Assembly: GCF_011047315.1 (NCBI RefSeq)
Contig: NZ_CP049259.1
Location: forward strand, 1,550,001-1,614,000
From: Altererythrobacter sp. BO-6
GTDB lineage: Bacteria; Pseudomonadota; Alphaproteobacteria; Sphingomonadales; Sphingomonadaceae
DNA: 64,000 bases
Direction of reading: 5' to 3'
The notes beneath the pieces were generated by a model. The model was not told the origin of the DNA. It was given only the letters and a program-made list of their open reading frames with translations, and did no database searches. Positions within the stretch are counted from its first letter, which is position 1. Every line of letters starts with the position of its first letter. The position numbers and the translations under genes are program-made. This document shows, one piece after another, positions 1 through 11,024 of the stretch.

Positions 1-450
1 GCCGGACGGGGCCATCCAGCCCGCCAGATCCTCCAGCGCCACATGGCCCAGCTCGGGCAGGAAATCCGGCCCCAGCTCTTCGCGTTTCGCAGCATCGATG
101 AACAGGTGCCGCGCGCCGCTGTCTCGCGCCATGCCGATCAGCTGTTCCTTCGAAGCGCTGGTGGTGAGCGGCGCTGCCACCCCGCCTGCGCGCACCGCAG
201 CGAGGAACACCAGCGCGTAGTTGATGCAGCTTGTGCCCAGGATCGCCACCGCCTGCCCGCTTTCAAGGCCCGTTGCGACCAGCTGCGCCGCGATCCGCTC
301 CACATTCTCGTCAAGCTGTGCCCAGGTCAGCTCGCGCTCCCCATCGCACAGGGCAGGGACGTCAGGCTGCGCCAGCGCCCAGGCCTTGAGAACGGCAGAA
401 AAGTCCCCGAATTCGGCACTCAGCAGCGCCCGTGCATCTGCGTGATTCAT
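1..450 (-). CDS. Acyl-CoA synthetase (AMP-dependent ligase), N-terminal part, cut by window edge
   Basis: The frame is open from an ATG at 450-448 down to base 1, giving the first 150 residues. The protein begins MNHADARALLSAEFGDFS and continues with the typical N-terminal lobe of acyl-adenylate-forming enzymes: a segment ending ELTWAQLDENVERIAAQL, then VAILGTSCINYALVFLAAV and RAGGVAAPLTTSASKEQL, which match the substrate and CoA side of the ANL fold. The AMP-binding motif and C-terminal domain lie outside the window, so substrate class cannot be told; a fatty-acid or xenobiotic acyl-CoA ligase is the likeliest reading. It is divergent from gyrB, with about 100-150 bp between the starts. Confidence 0.8.
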   Translation of the reverse strand, partial: MNHADARALLSAEFGDFSAVLKAWALAQPDVPALCDGERELTWAQLDENVERIAAQLVATGLESGQAVAILGTSCINYALVFLAAVRAGGVAAPLTTSASKEQLIGMARDSGARHLFIDAAKREELGPDFLPELGHVALEDLAGWMAPSG

Positions 451-551
451 GCGCGCGTTGATAAGCGGGCGGGATGCCCAAGTCGAGCGGTGGAAAACCG
501 CCCGCAAACTGGCCTGAAAGCTTGGGATTCGCCCCTGCCGCGCCTATATGA

Positions 552-3472
<2,921 letters not shown>

Positions 3473-3491
3473 AGACTCACGGGAGTAGCCG

Positions 3492-4577
3492 ATGACTGAG
3501 CAGACCGAGCGCGACGGATACGAGCATTTGGGCTTTGTCGTGCTGCTCGCGCTGCTGACTGCGGGTGTCGTGTTCGTGGTCTGGCCGTTTGCATCGCCGG
3601 TGCTGTGGGCGGCGCTGGCTGCGATCATGTTCCAGCCGCTCTATCAGTGGTTCCTCAAGCGAACCAACAACGGCCCCAACAAGGCCGCGATCGCCAGCCT
3701 GCTTTTCATCACCTTTGCCGTATTGCTGCCGGGACTGTTCATCGGCAGCCTGATTGTCGACCAGGCGGCCGGAGTTGTGATCGCGTTCCAGGAAGGCGAT
3801 CTCGACGTGGCGGCGTGGTTCACGCAAATATTCGGCGTGCTGCCGGCGCAGCTGCGCGAGCCGCTGGAGGAGATGGGACTCGCCAATTTCGGCGACGTGC
3901 AGAAGCGCGCGCAGGAACTTCTGGCCGAAAGCGCCGGGATGATCGCGCAACAGGCGGTTGCGATCGGCGGCGGGCTGTTCAGCTTCGTCCTGTCTTTCCT
4001 GATGGGGCTTTATGTCACCTATTTCCTGCTCCGCGATGGCAGGCCGATCAGCCAGGCGATCCTGCGCGGACTGCCGCTCGAATATGCCATCGCCAAGCGG
4101 CTGGCAGAGCGGTTCATTGCGATCGTGCGCGCCACGATCAAGGGTTCGGTGGTGGTCGGCATCGTCCAGGGTGCGCTCGGTGCGATTACCTTCTGGATCG
4201 TGGGCGTACCCGCTGCGTTGCTGCTGGGGCTGCTGATGGCGATCTTCTCGCTGCTGCCGGCGGTCGGCACGGGCATCGTCTGGGTGCCGATGGCAGCATA
4301 CCTGCTCGCCACCGGGTCCGTGTGGGAGGGGGTCTTCGTGATCATTTCCGGCGTCGCCGTGATCGGCATGGCCGACAATGTGCTGCGCCCGATCCTGGTC
4401 GGCCGTGACACCGGCATTCCCGACTGGATCATCCTGGTCACAACACTCGGCGGGATTGCCACCATGGGCCTGGCCGGGGTGGTGCTGGGGCCGCTGCTGG
4501 CAGGCCTGTTCCTCGCCAGCTGGTCGATCGCGCAGGAATATCTGCTGCACCACAAACTGGCAGAATCCGAAGAGTAG
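3492..4577 (+). CDS. AI-2E family transporter (PerM/TqsA-like permease)
   Basis: A 361-residue polytopic inner-membrane protein with the layout of the AI-2E transporter family. Two or three N-terminal helices (residues 14-50 and 66-90) are followed by a soluble loop (about 95-155). Five C-terminal helices then include GGLFSFVLSFLMGLYVTYFL, the re-entrant region AIFSLLPAVGTGIVWVP and the conserved DNVLRPILVG motif near residue 297. Members export small solutes or quorum signals or act as Na+/H+ antiporters, and the substrate cannot be read from sequence. It lies 19 bp after the preceding membrane protein and 10 bp before the M50-like gene, so the stretch from gyrB onward may be one operon. Confidence 0.9.
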   Translation: MTEQTERDGYEHLGFVVLLALLTAGVVFVVWPFASPVLWAALAAIMFQPLYQWFLKRTNNGPNKAAIASLLFITFAVLLPGLFIGSLIVDQAAGVVIAFQEGDLDVAAWFTQIFGVLPAQLREPLEEMGLANFGDVQKRAQELLAESAGMIAQQAVAIGGGLFSFVLSFLMGLYVTYFLLRDGRPISQAILRGLPLEYAIAKRLAERFIAIVRATIKGSVVVGIVQGALGAITFWIVGVPAALLLGLLMAIFSLLPAVGTGIVWVPMAAYLLATGSVWEGVFVIISGVAVIGMADNVLRPILVGRDTGIPDWIILVTTLGGIATMGLAGVVLGPLLAGLFLASWSIAQEYLLHHKLAESEE

Positions 4578-4587
4578 CCGGGCAGCG

Positions 4588-5322
4588 ATGCGGCGCGTTG
4601 CCCCCGGATCGCAGGCCGAGCAGGTCGGCCGACTTTTCCTCGCAGCGGTGCTGGTGGTGTTCGCGCCGCACCTGCCCTTCGGCAATTACCTGATCTATCC
4701 CTTCATGATCCTCGGTACCTGGTTCCATGAGATGGGCCATGGTCTGGCGGCATTGGCGCTCGGTTACGATTTCGACCGGTTGCTGATCTTCGCCAACGGG
4801 TCGGGCCTGGCGGAAAGCCGCACGCCTGCCGATGCGCCGGCGATCGCGCGCGCGCTTGTCGCCGCGGGCGGCCCGCTGGGGCCCAGTTTCATCGGTTCGG
4901 CGCTGATCCTGGCCAGCGCCCGGCGCAAACTGTGGCGCCCGGCGCTGATCATGCTCGCCGCCATTATTGCACTGTCGACCCTGATCTGGGTCCGCACACT
5001 GACCGGCTGGATCGTGCTGCCGCTGATCGTAGCCGCGGTGGGTTTGCTGGCATGGCGCGGCGGTGACGGGCTGGTCCGCTTTGCCTTGCAGTTTCTCGGC
5101 ATGCTGGCGGGCCTGAGCATGTTCCTGAGCTGGGATTACCTGTTCATGGAGAGCGCCGTGATCGACGGCCAGCTGATCCTGTCAGACACCGGCGCGATCG
5201 CCGCCAACCTGCTGTTGCCGCATTGGGTCTGGGCGATGCTGCTGACAGCATGCGCCGCGCTGATGATCGGCGGCAGCCTGCGTTACGCACTGCGCCAACG
5301 AGCCGCCCCCAGACTGTCTTGA
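4588..5322 (+). CDS. M50B-like membrane metalloprotease
   Basis: A 244-residue membrane protein with the zinc-binding HExxH motif as HEMGH at residues 47-51, placed at the end of a hydrophobic segment as in site-2-protease relatives. A second conserved region follows at ALVAAGGPLGPSFIGSALIL (about 88-107), and a DYLF motif near 184 (SWDYLFMES) may give the third metal ligand. Six or so hydrophobic segments cover most of the length. This fits the M50B-like peptidase family. The start is the ATG at 4588; the longer open frame upstream overlaps the transporter and is not needed. The natural substrate is unknown. Confidence 0.82.
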   Translation: MRRVAPGSQAEQVGRLFLAAVLVVFAPHLPFGNYLIYPFMILGTWFHEMGHGLAALALGYDFDRLLIFANGSGLAESRTPADAPAIARALVAAGGPLGPSFIGSALILASARRKLWRPALIMLAAIIALSTLIWVRTLTGWIVLPLIVAAVGLLAWRGGDGLVRFALQFLGMLAGLSMFLSWDYLFMESAVIDGQLILSDTGAIAANLLLPHWVWAMLLTACAALMIGGSLRYALRQRAAPRLS

Positions 5323-5353
5323 GTTTGCCGCACGCGCGCGCCATGTGGGGCCC

Positions 5354-7105
5354 ATGAGTCGCCTTTTCCCGCTGTTCGCCGCACTGCTGCTGTCAGCCTG
5401 CGCCGCAACCCCGCCGCCTTCGCCCGCCACGCCGCTGCAACCGCAGGTCTTGCGGGTGATCGGGCTTAACGACTTCCATGGCAATCTGGAGCCGCTGCCG
5501 CGCCCGATCCGCGTGATCGAAGATGACGGCACCGAAAGGCAGATTACCGTCGGCGGTGCAGCCTATCTGGCGAGCGCGGTCGAGCAGGCCCGCGCCGGGG
5601 CCGAGCATTCGCTGGTGATCGCGGCGGGCGACCTGATCGGGGCCAGTCCGCTCGCCTCCAGCTATTTTCTCGATGAACCCGCGATCGGCGCGATGAACCG
5701 CATCGGGCTGGATTTCAACGCGGTCGGCAATCACGAATTCGATCGCGGCTGGGAAGAGCTCAAGCGGATGCAGGAAGGTGGGTGCGAGCAGTTCACCGTG
5801 CGCCAGCCATGCGCGGTCGAAAGCCCTTACCAGGGCGCGGATTTCCAGTTCCTCGCCGCCAATGTGATCATGCCCGATGGCAGCACTCTGTTCCCGGCTT
5901 ACAGCGTCCGCTCGTTCGGCGAGGGCGCAGGCAAGTTCGAAGTCGGCGTGATCGGACTGACGCTGAAGGACACGCCGACACTGGTGACGCCAGGCGGCGT
6001 TGCCGGCCTGACCTTCGAAGCCGAGGCAATGGCGATCAACCGCGCGGTCGCAGCGCTCACCGCCAAGGGCGTCGAAGCGATCATCGTCGCCATCCACGAA
6101 GGGCTCTACACCGAAGTAGGCTATAACGACAAAAGCTGCGGCGGGGTCTATGGCCCATTGCTCGGCATCCTGCGCGAGGTCGATCCGCGGGTCGACCTGG
6201 TCATCTCCGGCCACACCCATCGCTCCTATGTCTGCGACTTCACCGACATCGACCCGAGCCGACGCTTCACCGTGGTCAGCGCGGGCTATGGCGGATCGCT
6301 GCTCACCGAAATCGACCTGGCAATCGATCCCGTAACCCGGGATGCACGGGTCATGCGCGCGGACAACCGCGTAGTGCAAAGCAGCCGTGTCGCTCCAGAC
6401 GGCACGCCCAGCGAAACGGTGGCCAGCCTGCCGCAATACGCGCCGGATGCCGAGGTGGCCGCCTATGTCGCGCGCTATGTCCAAGCGGCGCAGACCGCGG
6501 CGACGCGCCCGGTCGGGCGGATCAGCGGCGACGCGCACGGCCCGCCGCTTCCTGCCACGGAAGAAACCAGCCTTGGCAATGCGATTGCTGATGCACAGCT
6601 GTTCGCGACCCGCGACGCAGGCGCGCAGATCGCGCTGATGAACAATTCGGGCGTACGTAACGGGATCGACCCCGCGCAAGACGGCACCATCACCTATGGC
6701 GACATTTTCTCGGTGCAGCCCTTCGCCAACCAGCTGGTCACCCGCAGCTTCACCGGCGCGCAGCTGCTGGCGCTGCTCGAACAGCAGTTCGACAGCCAGG
6801 GTTTCCTCCAGACCTTCAGCGTATCGGAGGGTTTTGCGCTCAGCTATGACCTGAGCCGACCCGAAGGCGCCCGGGTGGTTTCCGCCACCTTCATGGGCCA
6901 GCCGATCGATCCTGTCACCACCTATCGCGTGACCATGAACAGCTTCCTTGCCGCCGGGGGCGACAGCTTCACCCTGTTCGAAACTGGCACGGACAGCGTG
7001 ATCGGCCCGCTCGATCTCGATGCCTTCGAGGCATGGCTGGCTGCCGCGGAAATTCGCGAATTGCCGCCGATCGACCGCATCACCGAGGTGACACCGCCGC
7101 AATAA
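5354..7105 (+). CDS. Lipoprotein bifunctional metallophosphatase/5'-nucleotidase
   Basis: A 583-residue exported enzyme. It starts MSRLFPLFAALLLSACAA, a lipoprotein signal with lipobox LSAC, so the ATG at 5354 is preferred over the GTG at 5345. The metallophosphoesterase core shows GLNDFHGNLEPL, GDLIGASPL, GNHEFDRGWEE and SGHTHRSYVC (the His of the second metal site). The C-terminal 5'-nucleotidase domain begins near residue 390, with GNAIADAQLFATR, NNSGVRNGIDPA and GDIFSVQPFANQ. The family hydrolyses nucleotides to nucleosides and phosphate in the periplasm, fitting the phosphate-scavenging theme of the window. I saw no convincing Pho box in front of it. Confidence 0.93.
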   Translation: MSRLFPLFAALLLSACAATPPPSPATPLQPQVLRVIGLNDFHGNLEPLPRPIRVIEDDGTERQITVGGAAYLASAVEQARAGAEHSLVIAAGDLIGASPLASSYFLDEPAIGAMNRIGLDFNAVGNHEFDRGWEELKRMQEGGCEQFTVRQPCAVESPYQGADFQFLAANVIMPDGSTLFPAYSVRSFGEGAGKFEVGVIGLTLKDTPTLVTPGGVAGLTFEAEAMAINRAVAALTAKGVEAIIVAIHEGLYTEVGYNDKSCGGVYGPLLGILREVDPRVDLVISGHTHRSYVCDFTDIDPSRRFTVVSAGYGGSLLTEIDLAIDPVTRDARVMRADNRVVQSSRVAPDGTPSETVASLPQYAPDAEVAAYVARYVQAAQTAATRPVGRISGDAHGPPLPATEETSLGNAIADAQLFATRDAGAQIALMNNSGVRNGIDPAQDGTITYGDIFSVQPFANQLVTRSFTGAQLLALLEQQFDSQGFLQTFSVSEGFALSYDLSRPEGARVVSATFMGQPIDPVTTYRVTMNSFLAAGGDSFTLFETGTDSVIGPLDLDAFEAWLAAAEIRELPPIDRITEVTPPQ

Positions 7106-7114
7106 TGGAGGAGA

Positions 7115-7747
7115 TCAGGTGGCGATGCGGATCGTGTTGATCCCGCGCGCGCCACCGTCCTCGCCCGACAGGCCGACGAAGATGGTGTCGATGATGCGGG
7201 CAAGCTTCTCCTCGCTCAGCCGCTCGTCGATATAGGTCAGCGCCTCGGGCAGCGTGTAATTGGTCACCATCTGGTTGATTAGCGACAGCGCCTGGTCGAT
7301 CTCCAGCCCCGGAAAGAAGCCGTCCGCCTGCGCCTGGGCAATGACTTCGCACAGATAGTGGTCGGCCAGGTCGACGAAACTGCGCACCCGTTCGAAGCGG
7401 GCCGCCCCCGCCTCGCACATCATCGCGAAGGCGGCCGGATCGGACCTATAGCGCGACCGGTTGACGCGAAAGCGCCGGACGAAGAATTCATACATCTTGC
7501 GATTGGGCGGCAAATCGGCCGCGACGACTTCTTCCATGATCGCGACATGTGGCTCGAACCACAGCTCCACCGTGGCCTCGAACAGATCGTCATCGTCCTC
7601 GAACAGTTCTTCCAGCCTGCGCCGCGGCATGCGGCCTGTAGCGATCAGATCGGTCAGGCGCACTTCCTCGCCCCGCTGTTCGAACAACTCATATGCCAGC
7701 AGCGCGGCACGGCGCCGCTCTGTCTGCTGCAATTCGGGAGCCATCAT
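7115..7747 (-). CDS. TetR/AcrR-like transcriptional regulator
   Basis: A 210-residue protein with an N-terminal helix-turn-helix region (RRAALLAYELFEQRGEEVRL, then TDLIATGRMPRRRLEELFED) and an all-helical C-terminal ligand/dimer domain. The start is MMAPELQQ, and the second ATG at 7744 is equally possible. A GATTGA-N6-TCAATC inverted repeat lies 12 bp upstream of the start and may be its operator. Downstream on the same strand nothing follows closely, and its targets are not evident. The family is assigned from architecture rather than from a strong signature motif. Confidence 0.75.
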   Translation of the reverse strand: MMAPELQQTERRRAALLAYELFEQRGEEVRLTDLIATGRMPRRRLEELFEDDDDLFEATVELWFEPHVAIMEEVVAADLPPNRKMYEFFVRRFRVNRSRYRSDPAAFAMMCEAGAARFERVRSFVDLADHYLCEVIAQAQADGFFPGLEIDQALSLINQMVTNYTLPEALTYIDERLSEEKLARIIDTIFVGLSGEDGGARGINTIRIAT

Positions 7748-7759
7748 CGCCTGATCCTT

Positions 7760-7777
7760 GATTGACGCCGATCAATC
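7760..7777. promoter_or_regulatory. Inverted repeat, candidate TetR operator
   Basis: GATTGA, six bases, then TCAATC forms an 18-bp dyad 12 bp upstream of the TetR-like start codon on the minus strand. TetR-family regulators commonly repress their own gene through a dyad of about this size next to the start. The function is inferred from position only. Confidence 0.4.
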
Positions 7778-7846
7778 TAATGCCTTGGACGCGCCGCTTA
7801 AACCCGCAAATGCGAAATATTTTGCAGCGCAGCGAAACCGGTGCGG

Positions 7847-8647
7847 TCAGCCGGGCGATTTGGGCGGCAAGGGGATGAAGGCAGAGGTCCGCCGCTTGTA
7901 TTCGGCGTATTTGTCACCCTTGGTGCGGTCCATGCCCTTTTCCAGCAAGGCTACGCCCGACCACTTGGTGAGCGTGAAGCTGAGGAACAGCGGCCCGGCC
8001 ACAGTATAGAGCGCATAGTCCCAGCCGGCCGAGGCGCAGACCAGCCAGATCCCCCACCAGGCGGCAAAGTCGCCGAAGTAATTTGGATGGCGAGTATAGC
8101 GCCACAGGCCGGTGTCGAGCACCTTGCCATGGCTCGCTGGATCGGCCTTGAACCGAGCAAGCTGCCAGTCGCCCACCCATTCGAAGAAGATACCGACGAG
8201 ATAGATCGCCACCCCGACCCAGGCGAGCGGCGTGATCGGCGCAGGATCGCTCGAAGCGAGGATCCCGACCTGCGCCGGGCTGGAAACCAGAAACAGCAGC
8301 ACCGCCTGCATCAGCCACACCTTGGTAAGCGCAGCGACCGCGAAATTGCCCTTTTCGCGGTCTTTCTTGAGGATCATCTTGTAGCGCTTGTCCTCGCCTT
8401 CGCGGCTCCACCGGCGGATCAGATAGATGCCGAGGCGAAAGCCCCAGGCGCAGGTCATCGCCATGAGCAGGAAGGCCAGCGCACCCGGCTCGGCCAGCTG
8501 GAAATAGCTGGCGATCGCCATGATCCCCATGCCTGCGCCCCAGAAGGCATCGATGAAGGAGACATCGTCGATCTTCACCGATACCAGCCATTGCGCCACC
8601 ACCAGCGCGAGCAGGATCGCGGCATTCACCAGCAGGGCATCAAGCAT
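7847..8647 (-). CDS. DUF1295-type membrane protein (steroid 5-alpha-reductase-like fold)
   Basis: A 266-residue polytopic protein. The C-terminal region carries the DUF1295/isoprenylcysteine methyltransferase-like motif LWRYTRHPNYFGDFAAWWG near residues 178-196 and KWSGVALLEKGMDRTKGDKY near 227. These motifs define the DUF1295 family related to steroid reductases and ICMT-type enzymes, which use NADPH or SAM; which applies here cannot be told. It overlaps the upstream acyltransferase by 8 bp on the same strand, so the two are probably co-transcribed and may act on the same lipid. Confidence 0.88.
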   Translation of the reverse strand: MLDALLVNAAILLALVVAQWLVSVKIDDVSFIDAFWGAGMGIMAIASYFQLAEPGALAFLLMAMTCAWGFRLGIYLIRRWSREGEDKRYKMILKKDREKGNFAVAALTKVWLMQAVLLFLVSSPAQVGILASSDPAPITPLAWVGVAIYLVGIFFEWVGDWQLARFKADPASHGKVLDTGLWRYTRHPNYFGDFAAWWGIWLVCASAGWDYALYTVAGPLFLSFTLTKWSGVALLEKGMDRTKGDKYAEYKRRTSAFIPLPPKSPG

Positions 8648-9269
8648 GGCCGTTCTCCTCGATCAGTTTCAGCGCCTGCGCTTCGAGCACCGTGTAGCGC
8701 GCATAGTCAGGCAGTTTCGAGCGCATGAACTGCGCGATCTTCAGCAGGTCCTGTCCATAATCGCCGGTGGGCCAGATCGGCGGGCCGAACCCAAGAATGT
8801 TGCGCTCGTTGCAAACCCAGGCCGGCACCACCGGCACATTGGCCGCGCGGGCGATATTGTAAAAGCCCGATTTCCAGCTGCCGTCGGTGCTGCGGGTTCC
8901 CTCGGCTGCGATCACCAGTGCCAGATGATCGCGCCGCGCGAATTCTGCAGCGACCTGTTCGACATAGTTGGCGCGCTTGGTCCGGTCGATCGGGATCCCG
9001 CCCATGTCGAACATGAAATTGCGCATGATCCCCTGGAACAGCGTGTGCTTGCCCATGAAATTGGGCTCAACCCCTTCTTCGGCGGTGGCGCCGATGAAGA
9101 ACACGAAATCCCAGTTCGATGTGTGCGGCGCGCCCGCGATTACGAATTTGGGCAGGTCGGGCAGGTGCCCGTCGATCGTCCAGCCCTTCCAGCGATAGAG
9201 CACCATGATGATGCGGCGCACCAGGCGCGACAGCAGCGACCGCTTTCGTTTCGTTTCTGGCGATGACAA
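8640..9269 (-). CDS. 1-acyl-glycerol-3-phosphate acyltransferase-like protein (PlsC family)
   Basis: A 209-residue membrane-associated acyltransferase. The catalytic HX4D motif appears as HTSNWD near residues 49-54, the second block as MGGIPIDRTKR near 88-98, and the substrate-binding block as AEGTRSTDG near 120-128. The short length and the HTSNWD form are typical of the small PlsC relatives annotated as lysophospholipid acyltransferases. It is the first gene of a two-gene unit with the overlapping DUF1295 protein. Confidence 0.9.
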   Translation of the reverse strand: MSSPETKRKRSLLSRLVRRIIMVLYRWKGWTIDGHLPDLPKFVIAGAPHTSNWDFVFFIGATAEEGVEPNFMGKHTLFQGIMRNFMFDMGGIPIDRTKRANYVEQVAAEFARRDHLALVIAAEGTRSTDGSWKSGFYNIARAANVPVVPAWVCNERNILGFGPPIWPTGDYGQDLLKIAQFMRSKLPDYARYTVLEAQALKLIEENGHA

Positions 9270-9345
9270 TTCTCTCTCCCCTGTCGCAAATGCCTAGCAG
9301 TTACGTAGCGGAATGCGAGAGGGTTTCGGCAATGCCGTGCGCGGC

Positions 9346-10024
9346 TTATCCTTCCTCGAACTCGCACTTGTAGCCATTGCCCATCACGGCCAGATTTACC
9401 GAAAGGAAACGCCAACCGCGGCTTGTCTTCCATGCGTCGGCATGGAGCACCAGACATTCTTCCCTCGATTTGCCCTCACGAACGGCCAATTTGCGAGTGA
9501 CGATGCCATATCGACCCTCCACCCGCACCATCGGCGCAGCGAAACGAACGGTTACGCGATCAGGATCGAACATTGCGGTTAGGAATTTACCAGCTTCGGC
9601 ACCGGCGAGACGCGCAGGAGTGCCATTGCGCTTGATAAACGTGACCACAACGTCATCATGCAAGCCGACCGCGCCGCGGAAATATGGGCTCGGGTGAGAA
9701 AGAAAATTGTTGAGAGTGCGGACTGCCAGTTCCAGATCGCCCTCTGGATCATATGGCTGTTCGGACAGGGGAACGGGCGTTGTCGGACGAATGATCGCGC
9801 GACCGTTTCCAGCCGCCCCTTGTCCGGCGGACGACGAAGGAGGAGGGGTTTCAACCGCGGAGTTCTCCGGCTGCGCCCAGGAAGGAGTAGCTTGACTGGA
9901 CGCAGCCGGAGCCGGTTTGGAAGGAGGTGCCTCCGGAGAAGGGGGGCGAGGCGGAGGCCTGCGACGCTGCGATCGTGCAGAGGAACCCGATGGTGCGACC
10001 CAAGACTCGGGGATGAGAATTCAA
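9346..10024 (-). pseudogene. Secreted protein of unknown function, apparently frameshifted
   Basis: A coherent frame runs from a stop at 10021-10023 to 9346 with no ATG or GTG; the first TTG, at 9663, is inside the domain. It encodes a Pro/Ser/Ala-rich stretch, then about 135 residues ending with ESWVAP-distinct, well-behaved sequence such as VRVEGRYGIVTRKLAVREGK and NLAVMGNGYKCEFEEG. In the next frame a TTG at 10024 has a strong AAGGAGG 8 bp upstream and encodes a signal peptide, MNSHPRVLGRTIGFL followed by CTIAASQASA, with very high GC3. Deleting one base in the G6 run at 9941-9946 fuses the two into a 225-residue protein: signal peptide, Pro-rich linker, C-terminal domain. The total length of 679 bases is 3n+1. 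It is either a true pseudogene or a sequencing error. No function is recognised. Confidence 0.6.
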
Positions 10025-10109
10025 GGTTCCCGCCTCCTTCCGAAAACAACACTAGTCGGTTTTCGTAAGGGATGTCGCGTCTGGCGATGTAGCAGTACGT
10101 TTCGTTTGG

Positions 10110-10502
10110 CTACGCAGTTGCCCCCGGAACGACATCTTCGTGGCCGATCCCGGCCCTTGGATGATGCGCAGGCAAGCGGCCCCGCGCACGCTCCACGATG
10201 TCGCTGACTGCAGCAGTCGCGCCATCCAGCAGCTGGGCGGCAGAAACGCGCATCGTGGCGATCCCGGCGCGTTCGAGCCAGGCTTCGCGCTCGCTATCGG
10301 TGGCCGAGCCTTCAAGCTCGATCGCGAGCCGTGCATCGGGGCAGTAGAAATCGTGGCGATATTTGCCGGTGGCGCGCTGGCGGTTGAACATCAGCCCTGC
10401 GGGCCGGCCACGCAATTCGCGCCACAACAGCGCTTCGCCGAGATAGGAATCAAGCTGCGCGTTGCGCGCATCCTCGTCGATCGCATTGCCCACTGTCGGC
10501 AC
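10110..10502 (-). CDS. DUF559 domain protein (endonuclease-like fold)
   Basis: A 130-residue protein with the DUF559 pattern: RGRPAGLMFNRQRATGKYRH, then DFYCPDARLAIELEGS near residues 50-66, a D...E-x-E arrangement like the catalytic core of very-short-patch-repair-type nucleases. The end, GIATMRVSAAQLLDGATAAV, fits the last strand and helix of that fold. The start is a GTG at 10502. Members are widespread and mostly uncharacterised, so nuclease activity is inferred from the fold only. A similar-length protein of unknown function lies next to it on the same strand. Confidence 0.75.
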   Translation of the reverse strand: MPTVGNAIDEDARNAQLDSYLGEALLWRELRGRPAGLMFNRQRATGKYRHDFYCPDARLAIELEGSATDSEREAWLERAGIATMRVSAAQLLDGATAAVSDIVERARGRLPAHHPRAGIGHEDVVPGATA

Positions 10503-10631
10503 GTCTATTCCATCCGAGTCGCTGTTAGCGGCTGTGGGTTTGCATGCAGCACAGGCGCGGACAAGGATTCGTCGCCGCTGTCACAAATCGTTCATGAAGC
10601 GGGCGAGTGCCCACCTCGATGGCTGACCCTG

Positions 10632-11021
10632 TCACTCGTAGAAAAGGGTCCCGTCAGCGAGATAGAATTCGCCATCGTCACCCTGAACGCGCGCATCCAG
10701 CAGGGCGGCAATCTCTGCCATCTTCTTGATGATCGCGTTGTCAGGGGACTTCACGATGATTGCGCCGTCGCGAAAGTCAAACGGCACCTCGCCCGGCGGG
10801 CGGTTCAGCAACCGCGCCAGAAACCCAGCGGGCCTGGCCCAGATCGCCAGGCCTTCGTTGGCATAGGCCAGCGACATGCCCTCAGCGGTGGTCCCGACAA
10901 TCTCACCGACAATCGTCAGGCTCGGGTCAGCTGCGCACAGATCCTGCCATTCCGCCAGCGAGATATCGCTCCCGCTTTCCCAGAAATCCTTGCGGCGGTG
11001 GATATGAAGTTCGTAGCCCAC
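10632..11021 (-). CDS. Hypothetical protein, 129 aa
   Basis: Begins MGYELHIHRRKDFWESGSDI and ends QGDDGEFYLADGTLFYE. It is a soluble, acidic protein with no signal peptide and no family I can name. It starts 3 bp after the carboxyltransferase stop on the same strand, with uniform codon use, so it is very likely co-transcribed with the leucine-degradation genes. Its role there is unknown. Confidence 0.75.
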   Translation of the reverse strand: MGYELHIHRRKDFWESGSDISLAEWQDLCAADPSLTIVGEIVGTTAEGMSLAYANEGLAIWARPAGFLARLLNRPPGEVPFDFRDGAIIVKSPDNAIIKKMAEIAALLDARVQGDDGEFYLADGTLFYE

Positions 11022-11024
11022 TGC

